From contig BJHW01000002.1 in NCBI GenBank assembly GCA_005405945.1, positions 496,001-560,000 of the forward strand: 64,000 bases of DNA. Reading direction: 5' to 3'. The stretch is from Streptomyces violaceusniger. GTDB taxonomy: Bacteria; Actinomycetota; Actinomycetes; Streptomycetales; Streptomycetaceae. A program made the position numbers and the translations under genes. Positions 19,049 to 28,062 of the stretch are shown piece by piece (position 1 is the stretch's first letter; every line of letters begins with the position of its first letter). A model generated the notes under the pieces. That model was not told the DNA's origin. It ran no database searches and was given only the letters and a program-made list of their open reading frames with translations.

Positions 19049-20418
19049 TCAGCTCTCCACGCGCAGCGGCGGGTCCGTCAGGCCCCGGGCCCTCGGCAGC
19101 AGCACCGTCCGCAGGGCGACCCCGGGGGACAGCAGCCGGGACGGCCCCGCCGCCAGATAGGTGACATCGCGGAACGCCGCGCCGACCACCCGGTCGATCG
19201 CCGCCCGGTCCGCCAGCCGCCCGAAGTACCAGCTCCGCAGCCGCTCGGCCGCCCCCGGTGGCGTGGCGTCCGCGTCCATGACGTACGGGCGGTCCGCGCC
19301 GACGGCGGTCAGCCAGGCGGTGTCGCCCGCCCGGGCCACGGCGCGCTGCGCCGCGGCCGCGAAACCGGGCCGCAGGCCCCCTCGGCCAGGCAGCGGCGCA
19401 GGGCCAGCCCGCTGAGGGCGGCCACCGCCATGCCCTGGCCGTAGATCGGGTTGAAGGTGCAGGCGGCGTCCGAGACCGCGAGGAACCCCTCGGGCACCCC
19501 GCCCGGGGCGTCGTAGTGGCGGCGGCGGTTGGAGGTGTCGCGGAACCCGTACGGCGGGGACACCGGCTCACAGGTCAGCAGGTGCTCGTACAGTGCGGGC
19601 TCGCCCAGGGACTTGACGAAGCCGGGCACCTCCGAGCTCTCGGTCGGCGGATGGTGACCGCGCACCCCGCCGAGCGTCAGCAGCCAGGTGCCGCCCTCGA
19701 CCGGGGACCACGCCGCGCCGCGCGGACAGTCCGGGCGCGGCTGGATGACCATCACCATGTCCAGCGGCTCGGCGGGCCGGAACTCTTGCGTGCAGTAGCC
19801 GATCCCGGCGTCGACGACCTCCTCGCGCGGCGCCGGAGCGCCCAGCTCCGCCAGCCACTTGGGGGCGCGCGAGCCGCGCCCCGAGGCGTCGATGACCAGA
19901 TCGGCGGGTAACTCCCGCTCGGCGCGCCCGGCGTCCCGCGCCCGCACCCGTACGCCGGTCACCCGGTCCGCGCCGCCGAGCAGCCCGACGGCCTCGGTGC
20001 CCTGGAGCACCTCGACCCGGGTCCCGGACCCCTCGGCCTCGGCGAGCACCCGCGCCCGTACGGTGGCGTCGAACAGCGCCCGGGTGCAGCTGGTGGTGGC
20101 GTGTCTGCCCTCGTGGAAGCGGCGCTGCCAGCCGTTGCCGCCCTTGGTGATCACATCGCGCGGCGCCTCCAGGCGGTGCGCGCCCGCCGCCTCCAACTCG
20201 CCGTTCAGCCCGGGGAAAAGTTCCTCCAGGGCGCGCCGCCCGCCGCTGAGGAAGACATGCAGATGGCGGCCCTGGGGCACGCCTTTGCGGAAGGCCGGCC
20301 GGTCCGGGTACCGGTCGCGCTCCACCAGGGTGACCGTGTCGACGTGGCCGAGGAGCGCGCCCGCCGCCAGCGTGCCCGCGAGACCCCCGCCCACCACCAC
20401 CGCGTCGCCCTTGCCCAT
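19049..20418 (-). CDS. FAD-dependent oxidoreductase, halogenase/geranylgeranyl-reductase-like (frameshifted, TTA codon)
   Basis: About 456 residues after one base is restored at 19377-19381. ATG 20418 follows GAGGGGCGG. The FAD Rossmann motif is VVVGGGLAGTLAAGAL with the acidic VERDRYPDR end; RKGVPQGRHLHVF resembles group A flavin monooxygenases acting on hydrophobic or tethered substrates; the GD-type motif is SDAACTFNPIYGQGM. The C-terminal ~100 residues (VARAGDTAWLTAVGAD; SWYFGRLADRAAID) are only joined after the correction. Codon 170 is TTA (19909-19911). It follows a strong terminator, so it is probably transcribed alone. The substrate is unknown. Confidence 0.8.
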
Positions 20419-20450
20419 GTGCCCGCCCCTCCCGCCGGCCGTGATCGACA

Positions 20451-20484
20451 ACGGCCCAAGCCTGGTGCCCCGGGCTTGGGCCGT
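20451..20484 (-). terminator. Terminator of the polyol-type ABC operon
   Basis: ACGGCCCAAGCC pairs with GGGCTTGGGCCGT (about 11 bp plus a wobble end) just after the alcohol dehydrogenase stop and before the next gene on the same strand. Confidence 0.75.
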
Positions 20485-20497
20485 CAACCACACACGG

Positions 20498-21487
20498 TTA
20501 TGGGACGACCACGATCTTCCGGCCCACTCCCGCCTTGAACTGGTCGAGTGCCTTGGGGTACTCCTCCAGCGGCATCCGGTGGCTGATGAAGATCTTCGGG
20601 TCCAGCACCCCGCTCGCGAACAGCCCGGCGGCACGCTCATAGCTGTGCAGCACGGCCATCGAACCGGTGATGGTGATCTCCTGGTTGTAGATCTTGTACG
20701 GCTCGATGGTGGCCCGCGTCGCGTAGTCGGAGACACCGAACTGCAGGAACGTTCCGGCCTTGGCCACCCGGCCCAGGCCGTCCTGAATGGCGGCCTGGTT
20801 GCCGGTGGCGTCGATGACCACGTCCCAGCCCCGCGGCTGGTCCAGCTCGTCCGCCGAGGCGGCGGACCGGGAGCAGCCGAGGGTGGTGGCGGTGGACAGC
20901 CGATCGGGGTTGACATCGAGCATGTCCACGCTGGTGGCGCCGGTCCGCTTGGCCAGCTCCAGCATCATCAGCCCCATGGTGCCGGAGCCGTAGATGAGCA
21001 CCTCGGCGCCCAGGTTGCCGTTGAGCACGTCATAGCCGCGCACCGCGCAGGACAGCGGCTCGATCAGGGCCGCGTCGGCCACGTCCACCTGCTCGGGCAG
21101 CTTGACGCAGTTGGCCACCGGGGCCACCGCGAACTCGGCGGCCCCGCCGGGGACGCTGACCCCGATCGCGTTCCAGTTGTCGCACAGGTTGCCCCGGCCG
21201 ATCCGGCAGTAGCGGCACTCGTGGCAGTGCAGCGAGGGGTCCACGGCGACCCGGTCGCCCACCGCCACCTCGGTGACATCGCTGCCGAGACCGACGACCA
21301 CACCGGCGAACTCATGCCCGGGGACGATCGGCAGCGTGGGCGCGAACTCCCCCTGGAGGATGTGCAGATCGGTGCCGCACAGCCCGCAGGCCGCCACGTC
21401 CACCACGACCTCGCGGGGGCCCGGGGTGGGGTCCGCGACGGTGGCGACGGCCACCTTCCCCGGGGCTTCGATGACTGCGGCCCTCAT
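20498..21487 (-). CDS. Zinc-dependent sorbitol/alcohol dehydrogenase (MDR family)
   Basis: 329 residues. Catalytic zinc ligands are in ACGLCGTDLH and PGHEFAGVV; the structural zinc loop is CHECRYCRIGRGNLC. The NAD site is EVLIYGSGTMGLMMLELAKR with Asp after VDMLDVN, which favours NAD over NADP. The ATG at 21487 overlaps the permease stop (ATGA), so translation is coupled. As the last gene of the DeoR-SBP-permease-permease-dehydrogenase operon it should oxidise the imported polyol (sorbitol, mannitol or arabitol type) to a ketose. Substrate inferred from context. Confidence 0.9.
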   Translation of the reverse strand: MRAAVIEAPGKVAVATVADPTPGPREVVVDVAACGLCGTDLHILQGEFAPTLPIVPGHEFAGVVVGLGSDVTEVAVGDRVAVDPSLHCHECRYCRIGRGNLCDNWNAIGVSVPGGAAEFAVAPVANCVKLPEQVDVADAALIEPLSCAVRGYDVLNGNLGAEVLIYGSGTMGLMMLELAKRTGATSVDMLDVNPDRLSTATTLGCSRSAASADELDQPRGWDVVIDATGNQAAIQDGLGRVAKAGTFLQFGVSDYATRATIEPYKIYNQEITITGSMAVLHSYERAAGLFASGVLDPKIFISHRMPLEEYPKALDQFKAGVGRKIVVVP

Positions 21488-22362
21488 TTGACTGCTCCTA
21501 GCGACAGGCCCTGGACCAGCTTGTCCTGGGCGGCGAAACCGGCGGCCAGCACCGGCAGGGAAATGACGACCGACGCGGCGCACACCTTGGCCAGGAACAG
21601 CCCCTGGCTGGTCACGAAGGTCGTCAGGAACGCCGGGGCGGTCTGGGCGACCACACCGGTGAGCACTTGGGCGAAGAGCATCTCGTTCCAGCTGAAGATG
21701 AAGCAGATCAGCGAGGTGGCGGCGATGCCCGGGCCCGCGATCGGGGCCACGACCCGCCACAGGATGGTGGGCAGCCGCGCCCCGTCCATCTGGGCGGCCT
21801 CGATGATCGACACCGGGATGTCGGCGAGGAAGGACTGCATCATCCACACCGCGATCGGCAGGTTCATCGAGGTGTAGAGGATGACCAACAGCCAGACGTT
21901 GTCCAGGAAGTTGATGTCCCGGGCGAACAGGAACACCGGCAGCAGTCCGGCCACCACCGGCAGCATCTTCGTGGACAGGAAGAAGAACATCACATCCGTC
22001 CACTTGCGCACCGGCCGGATCGACAGCGCGAACGCCGCCGGTAGCGCCAGCAGCAGCACGAAGCAGGTGGAGAAGAGGGAGGTGCCCACCGAGTTGAGCA
22101 GCGCGGGCCAGGGGCTCGCCCCGCCACCCACGCCGAAGAAGTCCTTGTACCCGTCGAGGGTCAGCGGCGCGGCCAGCGACGGCGGGTTGGTGGCGGCGTC
22201 GGCCTCGGAGTGGAACGAGGTCAGCAGCATCCACAGCACGGGCAGTACGAAGACGATGCCGACGAACCAGGCCAGCACGCCGAGCGCGGCACCGCGCCGC
22301 TTGGCCCGGCGGGTGGCCTCCGGAACGGATGTGATGGTCACCGGGGTGCTCACGGCGGTCAT
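21484..22362 (-). CDS. Carbohydrate ABC transporter permease (MalG/SmoG type)
   Basis: 292 residues with six predicted helices. The EAA loop that docks the ATPase is IIEAAQMDGARLPTILWRVV, followed by AGPGIAATSLICFIFSWNEM. ATG 22362 overlaps the upstream permease stop (ATGA), and its own stop overlaps the dehydrogenase start. It resembles SmoG/MtlG polyol importers in the FLSTKMLPVVAGLLPVF helix region. The inner-membrane partner is the next gene upstream. No ATPase gene is in the operon. Confidence 0.92.
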   Translation of the reverse strand: MTAVSTPVTITSVPEATRRAKRRGAALGVLAWFVGIVFVLPVLWMLLTSFHSEADAATNPPSLAAPLTLDGYKDFFGVGGGASPWPALLNSVGTSLFSTCFVLLLALPAAFALSIRPVRKWTDVMFFFLSTKMLPVVAGLLPVFLFARDINFLDNVWLLVILYTSMNLPIAVWMMQSFLADIPVSIIEAAQMDGARLPTILWRVVAPIAGPGIAATSLICFIFSWNEMLFAQVLTGVVAQTAPAFLTTFVTSQGLFLAKVCAASVVISLPVLAAGFAAQDKLVQGLSLGAVK

Positions 22363-23323
22363 GCGCGGGACGCCTCCTCACGGAAGAGGGACGACACCAC
22401 ACGCAGCGCGAAGGTGGCGATGATGATCGTGCCGATCACCACCACGACTCCCGCGGCCGATGCCAGCCCGTACTCGTGGGCGTTGTAGAAGGTTTCGTAG
22501 ATGGTGTAGGGGAGGTTGGCGGTGTCCAGGCCACCGCGGGTCATGGTGAAGACGGCGTCGAAGTTCTGCACGATGTAGATGGACCCCAGCAGGGTGCCGA
22601 GCTCCAGATAGCGGCGCAGATGCGGAAGCGTCAGAAAGCGGAAGATCTGCCAGTTGCCGGCCCCGTCCAGCCGGGCCGCCTCGACCATGTCCAGCGGCTT
22701 GCTCTGCAGCCCGGCCAGCAGGATGAGCATCATGAACGGCGTCCACTGCCAGATCAGCGACGCCTCCACCGCGATCAGCGGCGTATCGGTGAGCCACTCC
22801 GGCTGGGGTCCGCCCAGCCAGTTGAGCACGCCGTTGAACAGGCCGTACTCGGGGTTGTACAGCGCGTGCTTCCACAGCAGCGCCGAGGCCACCGGCACCA
22901 GCAGGAACGGGGCGATGAGCATGGTGCGCACCAGGCCCCGGCCGCGGAACTTGCGGTCCAGCAGCAGCGCCAGCAGCAGCCCCAGCACCACGCTGACGAT
23001 CACCACGGAGGCGGTCAGCAGCACGGTGGTGACGATGGACTCGCGCAGTGACGCGTCGCTGAGCACCGTCTTGTAGTTCTCCAGCCCCGCGAACGCACGG
23101 CGGTCGGGCCGGAACGAGTTCCAGTCGAAGAGCGAGATCACCAGCGTGGCCACGAACGGAAGCTGGGTGACCACGATCAGGAAGATCAGCGCGGGCAGCA
23201 GCGGTGCCCGGGTGGCCCACTCCCGGGCCCGGTTCCGGGACGCCACGGGGCGCCCCGCGGAGGCGGGGCCGCGGCCGGTGGCCGCTGGCCGCTCACGGGT
23301 ACTGCCGTCGTCGGATTACTCAT
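22359..23323 (-). CDS. Carbohydrate ABC transporter permease (MalF/SmoF type, frameshift near N-terminus)
   Basis: About 321 residues. The stop of the binding-protein gene overlaps an ATG at 23323 (ATGA); reading from it gives MSNPTTAVPVSGQRPP and a Pro/Ala-rich cytoplasmic lead typical of these permeases, but the frame must gain one base at the G4 run 23247-23250 to reach ASRNRAREW. Without correction a GTG at 23246 would give 295 residues. Six helices follow and the EAA loop reads MVEAARLDGAGNWQIFRFLT. Partners are the SmoG-type permease and the lipoprotein. Confidence 0.88.
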
Positions 23324-24668
23324 CGGTACTCCTCGCCGACCTTCTCGGCCAGCTTCTGCGAATTCTTCAATGCCGTATCGACGGACTGCTTTCCGGCGAT
23401 GGCGGCGCTGATCTCCTGGGCGACCTTGGTGCCGAGATCGGCGAATTCGGGGATGTCGACGAACTGGATGCCGATGGTCGGCCGCGGCTGCACTCCCGGA
23501 TCACGCGGCTTGGCGCTGAGGATCGCCTTGCGGGTCTCCTCCGAGAAGCTGCCTGCGGTCTCGCGGTACTCCGGAGAGGTGTAGGTGGACGACCGCTTTC
23601 CCGCGGGCACGTTGGCCCAGCCGAAGGTCTTGCCCACCAGGGCCTCGTACTTCTTGCTGGATGCCCAGGAGATGAACTTCCACGCGTTGTCGGGGTGGCG
23701 CGATGCCTTCTGGACGCCCCACGCCCAGGTGTAGAGCCAGCCCGAGCTCTCGGTCTTCTCCACCGGCGCCTGGACATATCCGATCTTGCCCTTGACCGGG
23801 GACTTGCTCGCCTCCAGCGACCCGGCGGCCGAGGTGGCGTCGTACCACATGGCGCTCTTGCCCTGGGTGAGGTTGTTCAGGCATTCGGCGAAGCCCGACT
23901 GGGCCGCACCGGCCTCACCGTGCTTGCGCACCAGGTCGACATAGAACTTGGTCGCCTTGGTGAATTCCGGCGAGTCCAGCCGCGCCTTCCAGTCCTTGGT
24001 GAACCAGGTGCCGCCGAAGGTGTTGACCACCGTGGTCAGCGGCGCCATCAGCTCACCCCAACCGGGCAGTCCGCGCAGGCAGATGCCGTTCATCCCCTTG
24101 CGGGCGCCGTCCACCTTGGCCGCGATGTCCGCGACCTGCTGCCAGGTGGGCCGCTCGGGCATCTTCAGGTTCTTCTCGGCGAGGACGTCCTTGCGGTACA
24201 TCAGGAACGACGACTCACCGTAGAAGGGCTCGGCGTAGAGCCTGCCGTCCTCGGCGGTCAGCGACTGCCGCATCGAGGGGAGGATGTCCTTCTGGTCGAA
24301 TGCCTTGTCCTTGGCGGCGTAGCCGTCGAGCGGCATCAGCCAGCCGTTCTTCGCGTAGAACGGCACCTCGAAATTGCTGATGGTGGCCACGTCGTACTGG
24401 CGCGCCTGATTGGCGAAGTCCTGACTGATCTTGTCGCGGACCTCGTTCTCGGGCATCATCGTGAATTTGACCGTGATGCCCGTTTCCTTGGTGAAATACT
24501 TCTTGGTGAGCTTCTGCAAGTCCACCATCTGGGGGTTGTTCACCATCAGGACATTGATGGTCTTGTCGCCTGAGCTGCCGCCCCCATACCGGCGCAACCG
24601 GTCAGGAGCGCGCCCGCGGTCAGGGCCACCACCGGTATCCGGGCAGCACGAAGAGTCAGGACTGGCAT
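23320..24668 (-). CDS. Sugar/polyol ABC transporter substrate-binding lipoprotein (frameshift near N-terminus)
   Basis: About 449 residues. ATG 24668 begins a signal ending in the lipobox LTGC (Cys ~24). Adding one G at the G5 run 24581-24585 joins this to GGGSSGDKTINVLMVNNPQM, the mature binding protein. If uncorrected, the long frame would have to start at a TTG inside the lipobox region and would lose its export signal. The family 1 periplasmic-binding fold is recognisable: EYGE-like GRLYAEPFYGESSFLMYRKD, GWGELMAPLTTVVNTFGG, SAMWYDATSAAGSLE, ASRHPDNAWKFISW. The gene lies 51 bases after the DeoR stop. Confidence 0.9.
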
Positions 24669-24719
24669 CACGGGTCCAATCGAAGGGACGTGGGGAAGGA
24701 AAACAGTGGGGGAAGGGCG

Positions 24720-25481
24720 TCAGACCCTGACGATCTGGGGGCCCAGTAGCGAATAGCGGTGTGCCTCGGTCAGCGGCAGACCCGTATCGGTCACGATCGT
24801 TTCGAAGTCCGAGACATCCGCGAACCGGCAGAAGCTGACGGCTCCGAATTTGGTGTGCACCCCGGAGAAGATCTTCCGCCGGGACACCCGCACCACCTGC
24901 GCCTTGATCTCGCTGACCGCCGGATCCGGGGTGGTCAGGCCGTACTGGCGGGAGATGCCGTTGGCGCCGATGAACGCCAGGTCGATGACGAAGCCCGAGA
25001 GCATATGCGTCGCCCAGTGGTCGACGGTGGCCATCGTGCCCCCGCGCACCCGGCCGCCGAGGAGCAGCACGGTGGTGTTGTCACGGGTGGCGAGGCCGGT
25101 GGCGGTCGTGAGGGAAGCGGTGATCACGGTGAGCGGCCGGTCCCTGGGCAGGGCCTCCGCGATCAGCTGCGGGGTGAATCCCTCGTCGATGAAGACCGTC
25201 TCGGCATCGCCCAGCAGATCGGCGGCCGCGGTCGCGATCCGCGACTTCTCCGGTACGTGCATGGTGGTGCGGAAGGCGAGGGTGGTCTCGAAACCGGCGC
25301 TCTCCACGGGGTAGGCGCCGCCATGGGTACGCCGCACCAGCCCGTGCTGCTCCAGGACCCGCAGGTCGCGGCGCACGGTCTCCTTGGACACCCCGAGGTC
25401 GGCGGCGAGTTTGCCGACGTCGACGACGCCGGCACGGCGAGCCGTGTCGAGGATCTCCCGACGGCGTTCCTCCGCGTCCAC
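24720..25481 (-). CDS. DeoR family regulator of the polyol ABC operon
   Basis: 253 residues from GTG 25481 with AGGAGGT upstream. N-terminal helix-turn-helix: ERRREILDTARRAGVVDVGK, then GVSKETVRRDLRVLEQHGL. The sensor domain has VFIDEGFTPQLIAEAL, TVITASLTTATGLA, DLAFIGANGIS and KTKFG-like HTKFGAVSF. It is the first gene of the operon (51 bp before the lipoprotein gene), so autoregulation is likely. Repeated TTTNACAA motifs upstream are candidate operators. Confidence 0.9.
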   Translation of the reverse strand: MDAEERRREILDTARRAGVVDVGKLAADLGVSKETVRRDLRVLEQHGLVRRTHGGAYPVESAGFETTLAFRTTMHVPEKSRIATAAADLLGDAETVFIDEGFTPQLIAEALPRDRPLTVITASLTTATGLATRDNTTVLLLGGRVRGGTMATVDHWATHMLSGFVIDLAFIGANGISRQYGLTTPDPAVSEIKAQVVRVSRRKIFSGVHTKFGAVSFCRFADVSDFETIVTDTGLPLTEAHRYSLLGPQIVRV

Positions 25482-25519
25482 GCCGCACCTCCTGCCTAGG
25501 TCTTTCGGCTTGCGTGGCA

Positions 25520-25594
25520 GTTTTACAAGCGTGCAACAGGGGAAGCCAGCCTTGGCACCGCAGAGATCGTGACCGTATGCGCCCGTTTCACAAC
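25520..25594 (-). promoter_or_regulatory. Upstream region of the DeoR-ABC operon with repeated motif
   Basis: GTTTTACAAG (25520-25529) and GTTTCACAAC (25585-25594) match at 8 of 10 bases and bracket the likely promoter; a TATAAC box on the minus strand lies near 25598-25603. Direct repeats of this size fit DeoR operators. The 278-bp gap 25482-25759 holds no gene I can support. Confidence 0.4.
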
Positions 25595-25759
25595 CGTTAT
25601 AAGAGCAGTTCGGAGTGGCTGAGGCAACGGACGGTGAGGAACTCGGCTGCCTGATTGTCCACCCGGTGGGCCCGTTTCTCGCCCGTTTACCGAAAGAGGG
25701 CGTGAACGGAGCCCGTCCGGGCGGGTTCAGATACTGGGGAATGCCCGAACGGACATGTG

Positions 25760-27103
25760 CTACAGGGCCCCGGAGGCGTCGAGAATCCGGCCCGCGACCT
25801 TGACCGAGTCCACCAGCGGGTGGAGCGCCAGGGCCCGCAGGGCCGCACCGCGGGCGATGCCCGAATCACTGCCCGCTTCGGTCGTGGCCGCCTCGATGGC
25901 CGAGCGCTCCACCGCCTTGATCGACAGCATCAGACCGAGCTGGTCCGGAGCCACCGCGCCGGTCGCCAGCGGCCGCGCCCCGCCCGCGTCCACCAGACAG
26001 GGCACCTCCACCACGGCGTCCTCGTCAAGACCGGGCACGGCCGTCCGGTTCCGTACGTTGAGGATCAGCGTGGCGCGCTCATCGCGGGCGATCGCCCGCA
26101 TGATGGCCAGCGCGATCCGGTCGTAGCCGCCGCCGTCCAGATCGCAGGAGTCGCGCTCCCAGCCGCCGGTGGCCTCGCGGCTCTCGGCCATGTACGTGGC
26201 CTCACGCTCCAGCCGGGTGCGCTCCCACTCCCTGAGTGCCCCGGGCGCCCCGGAGCCCGCCGTCTCGTAGAACCGGGCCTGCTGGTCGCGGAGGAACTCG
26301 CCACGGGTGGCCGGGGCCTGCCGGATCGAGGCCACCGCCTCCCGGTTGAAGTAGTAGTAGTGCAGATACTCGTTCGGCAGCGCGCCCAGCGCCCGCAGCC
26401 ACTCGGCGCCGAAGAGCTTGCCCTCCTCGAACGACTCCAGGGCGCCGGTGTCGCCGAGCAGCTCCGGCAGCCGGTCCCGGCCGTCCACCACCACCCGGCG
26501 CAGCCAGCCGAGGTGGTTCAGGCCCACATAGTCGTACGTGGCCCGGTCCGGGTCGGCGCCGACCGCCCGCGCGGCGCGGCGACACAGGCCGACCGGGGAG
26601 TCGCAGATGCCGATCACCCGGTCGCCGAGCACCCGCTGCATCGCCTCGGTGACCATGCCCGCCGGGTTGGTGAAGTTGATGACCCAGGCGTCCGGGGCCA
26701 CGGTGGCGATCCGCTCGGCGATCCGCAGCGCCACCGGCAGGGTGCGCAGCCCGTAGAGCACCCCGCCCGCGCCGACGGTCTCCTGCCCCAGCACCCCCTC
26801 GCCGAGCGGAATCCGCTCGTCGTTCGCCCGGCCCTCCAGACCGCCGACCCGGATGGCCGAGAAGACGAAGTCGGCGCCGCGCAGCGCCTGGTCGAGATCG
26901 GTGGTGGCCCGGACCGCGGGGGCGGTGGGGCGGCCCACGGCCTGTTCGGCCAGGACCGCGCGGATCGCGTCCAGCCGGCGCCGGTCGGTGTCGTACAGCA
27001 CCAGTTCGGTGCAGCGCCCCGCCCGGTCCCCGGTGTCATCGAGCAGCGCCCGGTACACCAGGGGCATACGGAACCCTCCGCCGCCCAGCACGGTCAGCCT
27101 CAT
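25760..27103 (-). CDS. Glycoside hydrolase family 4 (6-phospho-beta-glucosidase-like)
   Basis: 447 residues. GH4 enzymes use NAD and Mn in an oxidation-elimination mechanism. The NAD motif is LTVLGGGGFRMPLVYRALL; the metal/substrate motifs are WVINFTNPAGMVTEAM, IGICDSPVGLCRRAA (Cys metal ligand), YVGLNHLGWLRRV (His metal ligand) and LHYYYFNREAV. The GGGG-F-R/NAD start and HLGW motif are shared with 6-phospho-beta-glucosidases. It overlaps the DeoR stop by ATGA (27103/27100), so the two are coupled. No PTS gene is nearby, so the phosphorylated substrate would have to come from a kinase, perhaps the PfkB enzyme, or the enzyme may accept free glycosides. Confidence 0.88.
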   Translation of the reverse strand: MRLTVLGGGGFRMPLVYRALLDDTGDRAGRCTELVLYDTDRRRLDAIRAVLAEQAVGRPTAPAVRATTDLDQALRGADFVFSAIRVGGLEGRANDERIPLGEGVLGQETVGAGGVLYGLRTLPVALRIAERIATVAPDAWVINFTNPAGMVTEAMQRVLGDRVIGICDSPVGLCRRAARAVGADPDRATYDYVGLNHLGWLRRVVVDGRDRLPELLGDTGALESFEEGKLFGAEWLRALGALPNEYLHYYYFNREAVASIRQAPATRGEFLRDQQARFYETAGSGAPGALREWERTRLEREATYMAESREATGGWERDSCDLDGGGYDRIALAIMRAIARDERATLILNVRNRTAVPGLDEDAVVEVPCLVDAGGARPLATGAVAPDQLGLMLSIKAVERSAIEAATTEAGSDSGIARGAALRALALHPLVDSVKVAGRILDASGAL

Positions 27104-27861
27104 ACGGTCACTACCTCCACATCGCCCTCGCGGAACGCGGCGAGCGTCGCCGGGTCGGACGTCTTGTTGGTGATCAGGGTGTCGATGCCCTCCGGTCCGC
27201 AGATCCGGGCGAGGCCGGTGTCACCGGGGAACTTGCCCGCGGTGACCAGCAGCACCACCTCCCGGGCCGCGCCGAGCATGGCCCGTTTGACCGGCACCTC
27301 CACATGGGTGCTGTCCAGCACGCTGCCGTCGGGGAGCACCCCGCTCGCGCCGAGGAAGAGCCGGCCGACCCGCAGCTGGCGGATATTGGACTCGGTGAGG
27401 AAGCCGACCACGGAGCGGTAGTTGGCACGCACCTGACCGCCCAGCAGGATCAGGGTCACCCGCGGGTCGTCGCGCAGCTCGTCGTAGACCGCGAGATTGC
27501 TGGTCACCACGGTGACCGGACGACCGCGCAGCAGCTTGGCGAGCTGGAGGGTGGTGGTGCCGATGTCCAGCAGCAGCACATCGCCGTCCGTCACCAGCTC
27601 CGCGGCGGCCCGGGCCACGGCCTCCTTGTCGGCCAGGTCGTCGACCACCACCTCGCTGAACGGGCGCTCCTCGTCCGGCGAGGGCGCCGCCACCGCGCCG
27701 CCGTAGACCCGGGTGAGCCGACCCGCCCGGCCCAGCTCGGTGATGTCCCGCCGGGCCGTGGCCTCGCTGACGCCGAGACGCGTGGCGATCTCCCCGATGG
27801 GCAGCACGCCCTCCTCGCCGAGGATGCTCAGCAGCTTCTCGTGGCGGCTCTCTCGCAGCAT
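27100..27861 (-). CDS. DeoR family transcriptional regulator
   Basis: 253 residues from ATG 27861 (an open extension reaches 27921, but MLRESRHEKLLSIL is the normal family start). Helix-turn-helix: RHEKLLSILGEEGVLPIGEI then GVSEATARRDITELGRAG. The sensor has VLLLDIGTTTLQLAKLL, TVVTSNLAVYDEL and GRLFLGASGVL. It is coupled to the GH4 gene by ATGA and divergent from the PfkB-SBP-permease-permease operon, so it probably regulates both sides through the inverted repeat at 27911-27938. No strong ribosome site is seen, and the transcript may be leaderless. Confidence 0.9.
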   Translation of the reverse strand: MLRESRHEKLLSILGEEGVLPIGEIATRLGVSEATARRDITELGRAGRLTRVYGGAVAAPSPDEERPFSEVVVDDLADKEAVARAAAELVTDGDVLLLDIGTTTLQLAKLLRGRPVTVVTSNLAVYDELRDDPRVTLILLGGQVRANYRSVVGFLTESNIRQLRVGRLFLGASGVLPDGSVLDSTHVEVPVKRAMLGAAREVVLLVTAGKFPGDTGLARICGPEGIDTLITNKTSDPATLAAFREGDVEVVTV

Positions 27862-27910
27862 GGTGGCAACGTACTGCAGATGAGCGAGTGTGCGCGACTC
27901 TGATCGACCT

Positions 27911-27938
27911 CTTGCATTCACCCCAGGTGAGGTGCAAG
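27911..27938. promoter_or_regulatory. Candidate DeoR operator between GH4 and PfkB units
   Basis: CTTGCA-T-TCACC and GGTGA-GG-TGCAAG form a 28-bp near-palindrome (11 pairs, centre CCA) 50 bases upstream of the DeoR start and 125 bases upstream of pfkB. Position and symmetry suit a shared operator. Confidence 0.55.
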
Positions 27939-28062
27939 GTGTCGCTCACGCCAACAGGGTCCTTCCGACGGATGTCCGTGGGCATGCCGGGCGTCGCGAC
28001 GCCGCGGAGATCCGTCAGGAGGGCCCTGGACCAGGCCATGCCGCACAAGGAAAGGCACGTCG

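Noticed and set aside
19859..21877. 672-residue plus-strand frame over the oxidoreductase and dehydrogenase genes
   Set aside because: Antisense shadow across three genes and a terminator; no domain.
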